A DNA stretch of 64,000 nucleotides from an uncultured Lachnospiraceae bacterium (lineage in GTDB: Bacteria > Bacillota_A > Clostridia > Lachnospirales > Lachnospiraceae), in the NCBI GenBank assembly GCA_910577835.1, contig CAJTOU010000005.1, forward strand, positions 1 to 64,000. The letters are read 5' to 3'. Position 1 is the first letter of the stretch. The number at the start of each line of letters is the position of its first letter. The notes beneath the pieces were generated by a model that did not search any database, had not been told where the DNA came from, and was given only the letters and a program-made list of their open reading frames with translations. A program made the translations under genes and the position numbers. Below, piece by piece: positions 51,999-61,038 of the stretch.

Positions 51999-53168
51999 AT
52001 GAAATCAAAAGAGTTTAAAATTTCTGCTTATAAAAAACAGATTGTTTATGTATATATGGCGGTGCTTACCATTATTATTTGTTATTTTGCATCGAAAATA
52101 TACAAGACAGACGAGTTAATCTGGCCCAGAGAACGTTATATCATTGTGGCAACCATGGTGCTCAGTTTTTATACAGTGCTGCTGAAGCTGTTTCTGGATA
52201 AAAAAATGGAGCTGAATCAGGCTGTATATCTGTATCATTTTATTCTGCTTGCGCCGCTGTTTCTTATGGCTTTTCCACTGGATTATTATGAGTTAAGGCC
52301 ATTGTATCTAATACCGATGATTGTGGTAATTGCAAAGGATTTAAGTCTTGGGCTGCTGACAGGTATTGCGGTAATTCTATCTACTTATGTGATGATTTTT
52401 ACAAATCTGGCAGAATTTATATATATTGCGTTTCTGATTATGGTGCTTGGCTGCCTGTCTGCCAGTCAGATTCATAATTTAAAAAGATTTCTTGTTTCCA
52501 CATTAATTTTCTGGGCAGGAACCTTCTATTTATGTGGATTATACCGTTATTTTGCATTAAATGCATCTTATGATACCTTTCAGTATGGATTTGCGGCAAT
52601 CGGACTTATGGTTGCAGCGGCATGTTCGCTGGTTATTTTCTTTGTCAAATACTGGGTGTTTTTTATCCGGATTAAAATGTTTGCCAGCGAGAGTTCGATT
52701 CCCATGATGGAAATAAAGGAAAAGTCGATTTCATTGTACTATCACAGTGTAGAGGTGGGAAATCTCGCAAAATCGGCTGCGGCATCTATCGGAGCTGATA
52801 TCAGACTTTCCTATGCGGCCGGACTTCTGCATGATATCGGAAAACTGGAGAATGCAAAGGACATCAGAGATTATCTGAGGGTGGCAAATGAATACGGAAT
52901 ACCTAAAAATATCAAGGCGATTATTGTAGAATGCAGCGGAAAATACAGAAAGCCGGCTTCAAAGGAAGCTGCAATCGTTATGCTTGCAGACTCTACTGTT
53001 ACTTCTGTGGAGTATATGAGAGAGGCGAAAAAGGATATGTCCGAGGAAAAAATTATTGACAATGTATTTTCCACAAGAGTAAACAATGCAAGCCTGAGTA
53101 ACAGTGGCATCTCTCTTGAAGAATTGTATCTTATAAAAAAAGTATTTCTGAAAAAATATAATTGCTGA
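51999..53168 (+). CDS. Shortened PgpH-like HD membrane protein
   Basis: A 389-residue protein with about seven membrane helices (15-215) followed by an HD domain. It stands where pgpH (yqfF), the cyclic di-AMP phosphodiesterase, is found between phoH and ybeY. It lacks the large extracellular 7TMR-HDED domain of PgpH (about 700 residues in full). In the HD part, His249 (SLYYHS), His278-Asp279 (LLHDIGK) and Asp331 (MLADS) remain, but only about 50 residues separate the last two, against about 100 in PgpH, and the three middle metal-binding histidines are missing. It may be a non-catalytic or altered relative. AGGAGG precedes the ATG. Confidence 0.78.
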   Translation: MKSKEFKISAYKKQIVYVYMAVLTIIICYFASKIYKTDELIWPRERYIIVATMVLSFYTVLLKLFLDKKMELNQAVYLYHFILLAPLFLMAFPLDYYELRPLYLIPMIVVIAKDLSLGLLTGIAVILSTYVMIFTNLAEFIYIAFLIMVLGCLSASQIHNLKRFLVSTLIFWAGTFYLCGLYRYFALNASYDTFQYGFAAIGLMVAAACSLVIFFVKYWVFFIRIKMFASESSIPMMEIKEKSISLYYHSVEVGNLAKSAAASIGADIRLSYAAGLLHDIGKLENAKDIRDYLRVANEYGIPKNIKAIIVECSGKYRKPASKEAAIVMLADSTVTSVEYMREAKKDMSEEKIIDNVFSTRVNNASLSNSGISLEELYLIKKVFLKKYNC

Positions 53169-53262
53169 AATGTTGTAAAGAAATGTTATAAGAAAATATT
53201 ATATTATATGGGAACATTATTATAGAAATGTTATGCAGAAAGAGGAAATAATAAGAAATAAC

Positions 53263-53287
53263 ATGAGGAAATAAGATGAGGAAATAA
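53263..53287 (+). promoter_or_regulatory. Two tandem three-codon mini-ORFs before ybeY
   Basis: ATG AGG AAA TAA occurs at 53263-53274 and again at 53276-53287, and the ybeY ATG begins at 53289. Each mini-ORF carries GAGGAA, which also serves as the ribosome binding site for the next ATG. The 13-bp period makes this a short tandem repeat. It may modulate ybeY translation through reinitiation, or be chance repeat growth of a ribosome binding site. Confidence 0.4.
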
Positions 53288-53288
53288 C

Positions 53289-53789
53289 ATGAGCTTAATT
53301 TTTGAAAATAATGGAAATATGAATTTTGAATTTGACTGTCAGAAAGTGATTAGTGATGTGGTGAATGCCAGTCTTGATTATGTACACTGTCCTTATGAGG
53401 CAACAGTAGAAGTGACACTTGTGGATAATGAAAAAATCCACAGCATGAACAGAGAATTTCGGCAGATAGACAAGCCGACAGATGTTTTATCTTTTCCAAT
53501 GCTGGAATATGAAACTCCCGGCGAATTTTCTTTTCTTGAACTGGAGGAAAATATCGGCTGTTTTGATTGCGATACAGGAGAGCTAATGCTTGGGGATATT
53601 TTGATATCGGCAGAGCAGGTGCGAATACAGGCAGAGGAATATGGACATTCGGAAAAAAGAGAACTTGCATTTTTAACAGCGCATAGTATGCTTCATCTTT
53701 TCGGCTATGACCATATGGAGGAAAAAGAACGGTTTCACATGGAAAAAATGCAGGATGAAATATTGAACGGACTGAAAATTTACAGATAA
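53289..53789 (+). CDS. ybeY: Endoribonuclease YbeY (rRNA maturation factor)
   Basis: A 166-residue zinc-dependent RNase used in 16S rRNA 3'-end processing and ribosome quality control. The zinc motif is TAHSMLHLFGYDH, with His132, His136 and His142. TDVLSFP (64-70) is the other conserved block. Length is normal. It follows the HD gene by 120 nt, a longer gap than others in this cluster, with three GAAATGTT-like copies and two mini-ORFs in the leader. The flippase gene follows after 16 nt. Confidence 0.93.
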   Translation: MSLIFENNGNMNFEFDCQKVISDVVNASLDYVHCPYEATVEVTLVDNEKIHSMNREFRQIDKPTDVLSFPMLEYETPGEFSFLELEENIGCFDCDTGELMLGDILISAEQVRIQAEEYGHSEKRELAFLTAHSMLHLFGYDHMEEKERFHMEKMQDEILNGLKIYR

Positions 53790-53805
53790 AGCATCGGAGG
53801 AAGAA

Positions 53806-55443
53806 ATGGCAAAAAAAAGGAAAAAGTCAAATTTCATTATTCAGGGAAGTATTCTTGCCATGGCAGGTATCTTGGTAAGGATTATCGGACTGGTATATAG
53901 AGTCTGGCTGAATAAAATATTGGGTAACGCAGGAATATCCGCATATTCTACGGCATATGATGTATATTCATTATTTTTATTGATTTCCTCTTTAAGTCTC
54001 CCTCTTGCGGTTTCTAAAATCGTATCGACAAGGGTTGCAAAGAGACAAATGAGAAACGCTTATTTTGCATTTATCGGCGCAATGATATTGTCGGCAGTTC
54101 TTGGCCTTATCGTTGCAGCCGGAGTATATTTTGGAGCGGACTGGCTGGCTGATGTCTGGAAATTTCCGTCGGCGGCGCTGGCAATCAAGGTGCTTGCGCC
54201 CACGTTGTTTATTATGTGCATACTGGGAGTGTTCCGAGGCTTTTTTCAGGGACTTGGAACAATGATTCCGACTGCGGTTTCTCAGATATTTGAACAGATT
54301 GTAAATGCAGTGGTAAGTATTATAGCTGCGATGGCTCTGTATAAGGCAGGAGAAAAAATAGGGCAGGCCACCGCTTACAGTGCGGCGGGAGGAACGCTCG
54401 GTACTGCCTGCGGGGCATTTGCAGCGCTGCTATTTATGTTTTTTGTATATTTTGTGTACAGAGGACCTTTTCTGGAGAAGGTCAGAAAAGATAAAAAAGG
54501 CAGAAGAGAATCCTTTCTTACACTGTCAAAGGTTCTGGCTGTAACGATTCTGCCTGTGCTGTTAAGTTCTACAATCTATAATATCAGCAGCATTATAGAC
54601 AGTGGTATTTATGGAAATATTATGACTTATGTATTCGGACAGAAAGAGGCAGATTACAATGGTTACTGGGGAATATACAGCAATAAATATCGGCTGCTTA
54701 CAACAGCACCAATAGCCATAGCATCCGCATTTTCATCAGCTATGATACCAAGTCTGATTACCTCTCTTATGCTTGGAAAAAAGAAGGAGCTGAAAAAAAA
54801 GGTGGATTCCACAATACGGCTGAATATGATTATCGCCATACCATGCGGCGTAGGACTTTCTGTTCTGGCAGGGCCCGTGATACAGGTGCTTTTTCCTTCT
54901 CCGGATTTGTATGAGGAATGTGTACTGCTTATGCGTCTTTCCTTTTTCTCAGTAGTGGTATTTTCACTTTCTACCATTACCAATGCGATTCTTCAGGGAA
55001 TAGATAAAATGAAAGTTCCGGTGATTAATTCGTCTATTTCTCTGGCGCTTCATATCTTTATAATCGTATTTCTGCTTGCAGTGTTAAAGCTGAATGTCTA
55101 TGGTGTAGCAATTGCAGATATTATTTTTGGTTTTGTGGTGTGTATTTTAAATGCATGCTCTATAAAAAAATATCTGGGATATCAGCAGAAGATTTTAAAA
55201 ACCTTTATTCTTCCGACAATTGCGGCAGGAATTATGGGAGCAGGGGCATATGCGCTGAATAAGCTGCTTTTTCTTATGACAGGTTCGGCTGCTTTTTCTC
55301 TTGTGTGTGCGATTATTTTTGCAGTGTTTCTCTATGGGATTCTTCTGTTTTTATTTAATATTATAAATGAAGATGAGCTGAGAATGATTCCAAAGGGATA
55401 TAAATTGATTCCAATTGTAAAAAAGCTTGGGCTTATGAGTTAA
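53806..55443 (+). CDS. SpoVB/MurJ-type polysaccharide flippase
   Basis: A 545-residue protein with about 14 membrane helices, of the MVF/MOP exporter superfamily. The start RKKSNFIIQGSILAMAGILV and RIIGLVYRVWLNKILGNAG match the SpoVB/YtgP branch, which flips lipid-linked peptidoglycan or cortex precursors. FRGFFQGLGTMIPTAVSQIF is a conserved block. In this sporulation-rich neighbourhood a role in spore cortex (SpoVB) or vegetative wall precursor export is likely; the two cannot be separated by eye. CGGAGG precedes the ATG. It ends 97 nt before the bofC-like gene. Confidence 0.82.
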   Translation: MAKKRKKSNFIIQGSILAMAGILVRIIGLVYRVWLNKILGNAGISAYSTAYDVYSLFLLISSLSLPLAVSKIVSTRVAKRQMRNAYFAFIGAMILSAVLGLIVAAGVYFGADWLADVWKFPSAALAIKVLAPTLFIMCILGVFRGFFQGLGTMIPTAVSQIFEQIVNAVVSIIAAMALYKAGEKIGQATAYSAAGGTLGTACGAFAALLFMFFVYFVYRGPFLEKVRKDKKGRRESFLTLSKVLAVTILPVLLSSTIYNISSIIDSGIYGNIMTYVFGQKEADYNGYWGIYSNKYRLLTTAPIAIASAFSSAMIPSLITSLMLGKKKELKKKVDSTIRLNMIIAIPCGVGLSVLAGPVIQVLFPSPDLYEECVLLMRLSFFSVVVFSLSTITNAILQGIDKMKVPVINSSISLALHIFIIVFLLAVLKLNVYGVAIADIIFGFVVCILNACSIKKYLGYQQKILKTFILPTIAAGIMGAGAYALNKLLFLMTGSAAFSLVCAIIFAVFLYGILLFLFNIINEDELRMIPKGYKLIPIVKKLGLMS

Positions 55444-55540
55444 TTTTGTGTGAAAATAAAATTTTCGTATAAAAATAAAATTGTGGCAGATAATTCATAT
55501 ATATGACTGGTGATTTCACTGGAGAAATGGAGTTGTAGAT

Positions 55541-56176
55541 ATGAAGAAAGATGTCATAAAACAGATGTCATGGTTTTTTGGACTTGCATTATTGCTGATA
55601 GGGCTGTATGTTGCCGGATATTATTATGGAAGTCATATTGGAGAAAGCGAAGAAGAAATAGAGACAAGAAGTGTGCGTACCATGCAGGGAGAAACAGACG
55701 AGGAAATTCTGGATAAAAATACAGAATATATTGTAGAATCTCACAATCTGGAAAATGACACCCTGAAAACGCAGTCAATGTCGATTCCCGTAGAATTTAT
55801 CGGTCTGTCAAAAAGCGAAGTAATTGACTATATTACCAGCCATAACGAGCAGTTTCGGGAGGAAGGAGAAGAGATTCAGAATATTTCCATGATTTCTTTT
55901 TCTCATGATATGCTGGTGCTGCGAAAAGATGTGACACAAAGTGTGGCTATCAGTGAAACAGTGAAAAAATATGAGAATGATAATCCTTATAATTATTATA
56001 TGGTTTTGGAGGACGGAGCTATTGTTGTCTATAAACAGGACAAGACCACCGTTTTTCTTGAGACAGGTATTAAAGATGAAGAGCTTGACGAAAATGACAA
56101 GGAGCTGCTGCTTCAGGGCATAGGCGTAAAAAATATCAGCGAATTATATCGTTATCTGGAAGGATTTACAAGCTGA
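55541..56176 (+). CDS. BofC-like sporulation protein
   Basis: A 211-residue protein with one N-terminal membrane helix (about 10-29) and an external domain. The C-terminal part (NYYMVLEDGAIVVYKQDKTT, then LLLQGIGVKNISELYRYLEG) has the pattern of the BofC C-terminal domain, which in Bacillus lies in the intermembrane space of the developing spore and restrains SpoIVB signalling before sigma-K activation. The N-terminal linker is acidic. The start has a weak GGAG ten bases upstream. Family assignment is by pattern and is moderate. It lies 52 nt before the first FAD oxidoreductase. Confidence 0.6.
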   Translation: MKKDVIKQMSWFFGLALLLIGLYVAGYYYGSHIGESEEEIETRSVRTMQGETDEEILDKNTEYIVESHNLENDTLKTQSMSIPVEFIGLSKSEVIDYITSHNEQFREEGEEIQNISMISFSHDMLVLRKDVTQSVAISETVKKYENDNPYNYYMVLEDGAIVVYKQDKTTVFLETGIKDEELDENDKELLLQGIGVKNISELYRYLEGFTS

Positions 56177-56228
56177 AATTTCTAATCTGAAATTATAAGC
56201 TGACAAGTGAAAAAGAAGGACATAAAAG

Positions 56229-57602
56229 ATGAAAATTATAATTATCGGAGGAGGGGCTTCGGGACTGATAGCTGCTGTTGCGGCTGCTGAAAATGGCGCA
56301 GAGGTAACAGTGTTAGAAGGAAGAGACAAACCCGCCGGAAAATTGTATGCCACAGGGAACGGCAGATGTAATCTTACAAATACAAACATGTCTGACAGAC
56401 ATTACAGAAGTGAAAATACAGATTTGGTAAAAAAGACAATTAAAAGATTTGGATATCAGGAGACGTTGGATTTTTTTCACAGCCTTGGACTGATGTTTAA
56501 AGACAGAAATGGCTATATTTATCCCTCAACCGGACAGGCCGCTACGGTGGCAGAAATTCTTGTGAAACGCTGCGTGGAGCTTGGGGTTAATATAAAATGC
56601 GCCTCTGTGGTAGTTGCTCTGAAAAAGAAAAAAGACGGAAAATTTGTGATAAAATATGTTGAAAGAAATATTATTCAGAAAAATGGAATTCAGCAGAATA
56701 ATATACAAACAGATGATATTTCGCAAAATAATATTAATCAAAACAATATTAGCCGGAAAAATATTAATGGGAAAAATATTAACAGGAAAATAGATGATAC
56801 AGGAGAAGCAGAGGAAACAGCGGATAAAGTAATTCTTGCAGCCGGAAGTATCGCCGGAGGCTTTGGATGCAGAGTATCGGGAACAGACATTGCAAAGGCA
56901 GCAGGGCATACGATTGTTCCGCTGGTTCCAGCTCTTACAGGTCTGAAATGTGAAAATAAAAAATTTTTTCAAATTACGGCAGGTGTGCGGATAGAGGCAA
57001 AAGTAACTTTGTATCAAGGAGAAAATAAGCAGGCTGTGGCGGAAGACACAGGAGAGTTACAGCTTACGGATTATGGGATTTCCGGAATACCGGTGTTTCA
57101 GATATCCAGATTTGCCGGATATGCGCTGCTTCAAAAACAAAAAGTAATCGTTCAAATTGATTTTTTACCAGAATATAATTTTAATATGCTGCTTAATGAA
57201 ATAAAAAACAGCAGAAAGTTTTATGGAAACAGAAGTATTTCAGAAGTATTTTCTCTTATCTTTCATTCAAAGCTTGTAAAAGGAGTGCTGTTTTTGGCAC
57301 AAATAAAAGAAAGTAAAAAAATATCGGAGCTTTCTGACAGAGAGCAGAAAAAGCTTCTCTGTTATTTTAAGCAGTTTTCTGTAAAGGTAACAGATATAAA
57401 TGAGATGAAGCATGCACAGGTTTGCGCAGGAGGAGTCAGCACAATAGAGCTGACGGATAATTTTATGTCAAAAAAGACAGAAAATTTGTACATAACAGGC
57501 GAAACAGTAGATGTAGACGGGATATGCGGAGGTTATAACCTGCAGTTTGCATGGGCAAGTGGATATATCGCAGGAAGCGCGGCTTCCTGTAAAAAAGAAT
57601 AA
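56229..57602 (+). CDS. HI0933/YhiN-family FAD oxidoreductase with repeat insert
   Basis: A 457-residue flavoprotein. The N-terminal IIIGGGASGLIAAVAAAENG is the FAD dinucleotide-binding loop, RDKPAGKLYATGNGRCNLTN is the family signature (BaiN/HI0933 type), and the C-terminal TGETVDVDGICGGYNLQFAW closes the FAD site. BaiN has been linked to reduction of bile acid intermediates, but most members have no known substrate. Residues 150-189 are an inserted run of eight five-residue repeats (consensus x-x-N-N-I) that normal members lack. The insert lies in a loop of the middle domain. It is 26 nt before a second, unrelated FAD gene. Confidence 0.85.
   Translation: MKIIIIGGGASGLIAAVAAAENGAEVTVLEGRDKPAGKLYATGNGRCNLTNTNMSDRHYRSENTDLVKKTIKRFGYQETLDFFHSLGLMFKDRNGYIYPSTGQAATVAEILVKRCVELGVNIKCASVVVALKKKKDGKFVIKYVERNIIQKNGIQQNNIQTDDISQNNINQNNISRKNINGKNINRKIDDTGEAEETADKVILAAGSIAGGFGCRVSGTDIAKAAGHTIVPLVPALTGLKCENKKFFQITAGVRIEAKVTLYQGENKQAVAEDTGELQLTDYGISGIPVFQISRFAGYALLQKQKVIVQIDFLPEYNFNMLLNEIKNSRKFYGNRSISEVFSLIFHSKLVKGVLFLAQIKESKKISELSDREQKKLLCYFKQFSVKVTDINEMKHAQVCAGGVSTIELTDNFMSKKTENLYITGETVDVDGICGGYNLQFAWASGYIAGSAASCKKE
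56676..56795 (+). repeat. Eight in-frame 15-bp repeats inside the FAD oxidoreductase gene
   Basis: The stretch divides exactly into eight 15-bp units coding QKNGI, QQNNI, QTDDI, SQNNI, NQNNI, SRKNI, NGKNI and NRKID. The units are diverged in the first two codons but keep AATAT(T/A) endings. Because the period is a multiple of three, copy number can change without frameshift. Confidence 0.8.
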
Positions 57603-57628
57603 AAAATAATAGAATCAGGAATGAAAAA

Positions 57629-59248
57629 ATGCAGAATCAATGTATCAGAATCAGTCAGATAAAGCTTCCGATTGGGCATGACCAGAAGACATTGGAGGAA
57701 AAAATACGAAAGCTGTTGAAACTAAAGAAAGAGACTGTAATAAAATACCAGATTGTAAAAAGGTCTGTCGATGCCAGAAATAAGCCGGATATCAGATTTG
57801 TATACAGTGTGGATGTGGAAATGGCAGGACTTTCGGTAAGCAAAAAGATATTTGGCCAGAATATCAGTTTGACAGAAAAACAAAGCTATCATTATGAAAT
57901 TACGGGAAAAACAAAGCTAAGTCATGCTCCGGTTATTGTAGGAATGGGACCGGCAGGGCTCTTTTGTGGATATTATCTTGCCAGAAACGGCTATCGTCCT
58001 GTGATAATAGAACGGGGAGAAGACGTAGATAACCGGCAGGAGACAGTAAAACTGTTCTGGGAAACGGGAAAGTTAAATACAGAGTCGAATGTCCAGTTTG
58101 GAGAAGGCGGCGCGGGGACTTTTTCTGACGGAAAATTAAATACACAGATAAAGGATAAGACAGGCAGGAATCATGAAGTTTTGGAAACGTTTGTAAAATT
58201 TGGAGCAAAGGAAGAAATCTGTTATGTAAATAAACCACATATTGGTACAGATATGCTCAAACAGATTGTAAAAAGGATGCGGGAAGAAATCTGTCATTTG
58301 GGTGGAACGATATATTTTAATACAAAAATGACAGATTTGTGTCTGGAGGAAACAGGCGGACAAAAGAGAATTACGGGACTTTGGGTAAACCAAGCAGAGA
58401 AAATAGAAGCGGAACTTCTGGTGCTTGCGATAGGACATAGTGCAAGAGATACCTTTGAACTGCTGCATCAAAGAGGAGTTGTGATATCCCCAAAAGCTTT
58501 TGCGGTAGGGCTTCGCATGGAGCATCCCCAGGCAATGATTAATCAGGCGATGTATGGAACAGATATGCATGAGCTTTTAGAGGCTGCCGATTATAAGGTC
58601 ACATATCAAACACCAGAGCGCGGAATTTATTCTTTTTGTATGTGTCCCGGCGGCTATGTGGTCAATGCTTCCTCAGAGCAGGGGCGACTGGCAGTAAATG
58701 GTATGAGTTACAGCGACAGAGCCGGAAAAAACAGCAATAGCGCAATAGTGGCGGCGATATCTCCGGATGATTATGGAGCTGGTGTTCTCGACGGAATAAA
58801 ATTTCAGAGGGAGCTGGAGGAACGGGCATTTCTGGAGGGAAATGGACAGATACCTGTGCAGCGGTTTGATGATTTTTGTCAGAACAAAAAGACAGAAGAC
58901 TTTGGTGAAATATATCCAGCCATAAAGGGTAGATATTGTATGGGAAATTTAAGAAAAGTTCTGCCGGAAGGACTGTCGGAACAGCTCATAGAAGGAATAC
59001 ATGGCTTTGCAGAACAGATTCCTGAGTTTGACAGAGGAGATGCGCTGCTTTCCGGCATAGAGTCAAGAACCTCGTCGCCGGTCAGGCTTGAGCGGGATGA
59101 ACATTTTTTCAGCCGCGGAATTTCAGGGCTTTACCCATGTGGAGAGGGAGCCGGATATGCAGGAGGCATTACAAGTGCTGCTATGGATGGTCTGCGAATA
59201 TTTGAAGCAATTATAAAGGAATATGCCCCATTAGAAAGGATTTTATAA
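57629..59248 (+). CDS. COG2509-type FAD-dependent oxidoreductase
   Basis: A 539-residue flavoprotein. Residues 1-95 form an RNA-binding-like alpha/beta N-terminal domain, and PVIVGMGPAGLFCGYYLARN (102-121) is the FAD-binding loop. NVQFGEGGAGTFSDGKLNT and YPCGEGAGYAGGITSAAMDG are conserved in this group of uncharacterised FAD-dependent dehydrogenases (COG2509). The substrate is unknown; the family is wide in Firmicutes. Its stop codon TAA overlaps the ATG of proB by one base, so translation is coupled, which does not by itself imply a role in proline synthesis. Confidence 0.85.
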   Translation: MQNQCIRISQIKLPIGHDQKTLEEKIRKLLKLKKETVIKYQIVKRSVDARNKPDIRFVYSVDVEMAGLSVSKKIFGQNISLTEKQSYHYEITGKTKLSHAPVIVGMGPAGLFCGYYLARNGYRPVIIERGEDVDNRQETVKLFWETGKLNTESNVQFGEGGAGTFSDGKLNTQIKDKTGRNHEVLETFVKFGAKEEICYVNKPHIGTDMLKQIVKRMREEICHLGGTIYFNTKMTDLCLEETGGQKRITGLWVNQAEKIEAELLVLAIGHSARDTFELLHQRGVVISPKAFAVGLRMEHPQAMINQAMYGTDMHELLEAADYKVTYQTPERGIYSFCMCPGGYVVNASSEQGRLAVNGMSYSDRAGKNSNSAIVAAISPDDYGAGVLDGIKFQRELEERAFLEGNGQIPVQRFDDFCQNKKTEDFGEIYPAIKGRYCMGNLRKVLPEGLSEQLIEGIHGFAEQIPEFDRGDALLSGIESRTSSPVRLERDEHFFSRGISGLYPCGEGAGYAGGITSAAMDGLRIFEAIIKEYAPLERIL

Positions 59249-60081
59249 TGAATGAAAGAGAAAAACTAAAAGAGAAAAAGAGAATTGTAATCAAAATAGG
59301 TTCTTCGTCATTGACACACAGAGAGACAGGCGGGGTGAATCTAAGTAAGATGGAGCAGCTTGTACGCGTACTGGCAAATTTAAGAAATATGGGGAAAGAT
59401 GTTGTACTGGTTTCTTCCGGTGCAGTGTCCATCGGCAGAAACGGAATGGGCCTTCCGGCCGGAAAGCTGACTCTTCCACAGAAGCAGGCATGTGCGTCTA
59501 TCGGGCAGGCAAGACTTATGATGATTTATCAGAAACTGTTCAGCGAATATAATCAAAATGTCTCACAGATATTAATGACCAAATTTACCATGACAGACGA
59601 GCTGAGCCGTCCGAATGCTGTTAATACTTTTGAGGAACTGTTTCATCTGGGAGTAATTCCGATTGTAAATGAGAATGATACCATCGCTACTTATGAAATC
59701 GAGTTTGGTGACAATGATACTCTTTCTGCAATTGTGGCTTCACTGGTTCATGCAGATATTTTGATTCTTTTGTCAGATATTGACGGATTGTACACAGATG
59801 ACCCGAATATTAATCCAAATGCAAAATTTATCAGCGTGGTAAACAATATTGATGATAAATTAATGCTGATGGGGAAAAAGTCAACTTCTACGGATGTAGG
59901 AACAGGAGGAATGGCAACAAAACTGACTGCTGCCAGAATCGCTACATTTTCCGGTGCAGATATGGTGATTGCAAACAGTGACCATGTGTCAGTGATTGAG
60001 GAAATTCTGAATGGAGAAGAGAAGGGAACTCTCTTTCCGGCAAACAGGAAAAAAGATTTTCAGATTATGGATTTTATTTAA
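59248..60081 (+). CDS. proB: Glutamate 5-kinase, short form without PUA domain
   Basis: A 277-residue enzyme that phosphorylates glutamate in the first step of proline synthesis. RIVIKIGSSSLTH is the N-terminal nucleotide loop, VLVSSGAVSIGRNGM and NENDTIATYEIEFGDNDTLS are conserved substrate-binding blocks, and DVGTGGMATKLTAA lies near the C-terminus. The PUA domain present in E. coli ProB (367 residues) is absent; this single-domain form occurs in many Clostridia. The start overlaps the preceding stop by one base. proA lies about 960 nt downstream, separated by DUF896 and folate cyclo-ligase genes. Confidence 0.93.
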   Translation: MNEREKLKEKKRIVIKIGSSSLTHRETGGVNLSKMEQLVRVLANLRNMGKDVVLVSSGAVSIGRNGMGLPAGKLTLPQKQACASIGQARLMMIYQKLFSEYNQNVSQILMTKFTMTDELSRPNAVNTFEELFHLGVIPIVNENDTIATYEIEFGDNDTLSAIVASLVHADILILLSDIDGLYTDDPNINPNAKFISVVNNIDDKLMLMGKKSTSTDVGTGGMATKLTAARIATFSGADMVIANSDHVSVIEEILNGEEKGTLFPANRKKDFQIMDFI

Positions 60082-60180
60082 AAATAATATAATCAGCTAA
60101 CTACTGATTACATAACAGGAATTTTCTGTATAATTGTGGAAATGGACAGGAAAAACAAAGAAGAAGGAAAGGAAAACATT

Positions 60181-60405
60181 ATGAGTGTTACAGATGAAAC
60201 GATTGCAAGAATTAATGAGCTGTATCGAAAATCAAAGAATGAAGGTCTGACAAATGAAGAAGCAATGGAACAGGCACAGCTTCGAAAGGAATATGTGCAG
60301 GCAATGCATAATAATCTAAGGGGAATTTTGGATAATGTTCAGGTACAGAATCCAGATGGGAGTATAGAAAAATTAAAATCAAAGAAAAAAGAAACAGAAA
60401 AATAA
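60181..60405 (+). CDS. DUF896 (YnzC-type) protein
   Basis: A 74-residue protein with the two-helix DUF896 core: IARINELYRKSKNEGLTNEE, then QAQLRKEYVQAMHNNLRGIL. In B. subtilis YnzC and YneA lie in the SOS region, but the molecular role is unknown. The ATG at 60181 is chosen because AAGGAAAGGA lies ten bases upstream and family proteins begin near here; an in-frame ATG at 60136 would add 15 charged residues. A weak promoter-like ATTACA ... TATAAT (16-nt spacer, ending 60134) lies upstream. Confidence 0.85.
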   Translation: MSVTDETIARINELYRKSKNEGLTNEEAMEQAQLRKEYVQAMHNNLRGILDNVQVQNPDGSIEKLKSKKKETEK

Positions 60406-60431
60406 GAAAATAAAAAGATGGAAAATAGAAA

Positions 60432-61007
60432 ATGGAAAAAAATAGAATAAGGAAGGAAATTTTTCAAAAAAGACGGGAAATCAGTGAAGAAGAGATAAAA
60501 ATTTTAAGCAGAAGAGTTTTTTTGAAGATAAAGAACTATCTTTTGAGAATTGAAAAAGAAACAGCAGATTTATTTGCATATTTTCCCTGCAATCATGAAG
60601 CAGATACCAGAGAATTTTTATGCGAATGGCTTTCCGAAAAAAAACGGGTTGCTTTGCCAAGAGTAGGAAGCGATGGATATTCTATGGATTTTTATTATAT
60701 TGATTCTTTGGAAGATGTAGAGAAAGGGTATAAAGGAATTTTTGAACCCAAAAAGACTTGTATAAAGGTAGACAACAGCACAAACAGGATAATTCTTGTT
60801 CCGGGAGTGGGTTTTGACAGGCAGGGAAACCGTGTAGGATACGGAAAAGGTTTTTATGACAGATATTTAGAAAAACATAATTTTCAAAAGAAAATAGGAA
60901 TCGCATTTGAATTTCAGATATTTGACAGCATTGTATATGAGGAAAATGATATTCGGCTGGATGCGGTAGTTACAGAAGAGCAGATATATGAAATGGAAGA
61001 ATCATAG
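60432..61007 (+). CDS. 5-formyltetrahydrofolate cyclo-ligase
   Basis: A 191-residue enzyme (MTHFS) that uses ATP to convert 5-formyl-THF to 5,10-methenyl-THF. The N-terminal RIRKEIFQKRREIS, the folate-binding PRVGSDGYSMDFYYID, and the ATP-binding LVPGVGFDRQGNRVGYGKGFYDRYL match the family well. Length is normal. It lies 26 nt after DUF896 and 31 nt before proA, within what seems to be one operon from proB to proA. Folate recycling supports the GlyA reaction encoded far upstream. Confidence 0.92.
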   Translation: MEKNRIRKEIFQKRREISEEEIKILSRRVFLKIKNYLLRIEKETADLFAYFPCNHEADTREFLCEWLSEKKRVALPRVGSDGYSMDFYYIDSLEDVEKGYKGIFEPKKTCIKVDNSTNRIILVPGVGFDRQGNRVGYGKGFYDRYLEKHNFQKKIGIAFEFQIFDSIVYEENDIRLDAVVTEEQIYEMEES

Positions 61008-61038
61008 ATTTGCTTATGTTTTAGAAAGGAAGAAGAAA

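Noticed and set aside
53169..53260. Three GAAATGTT-like copies as a riboswitch
   Set aside because: Short AT-rich copies without conserved structure or known aptamer features; too weak to list as a feature.
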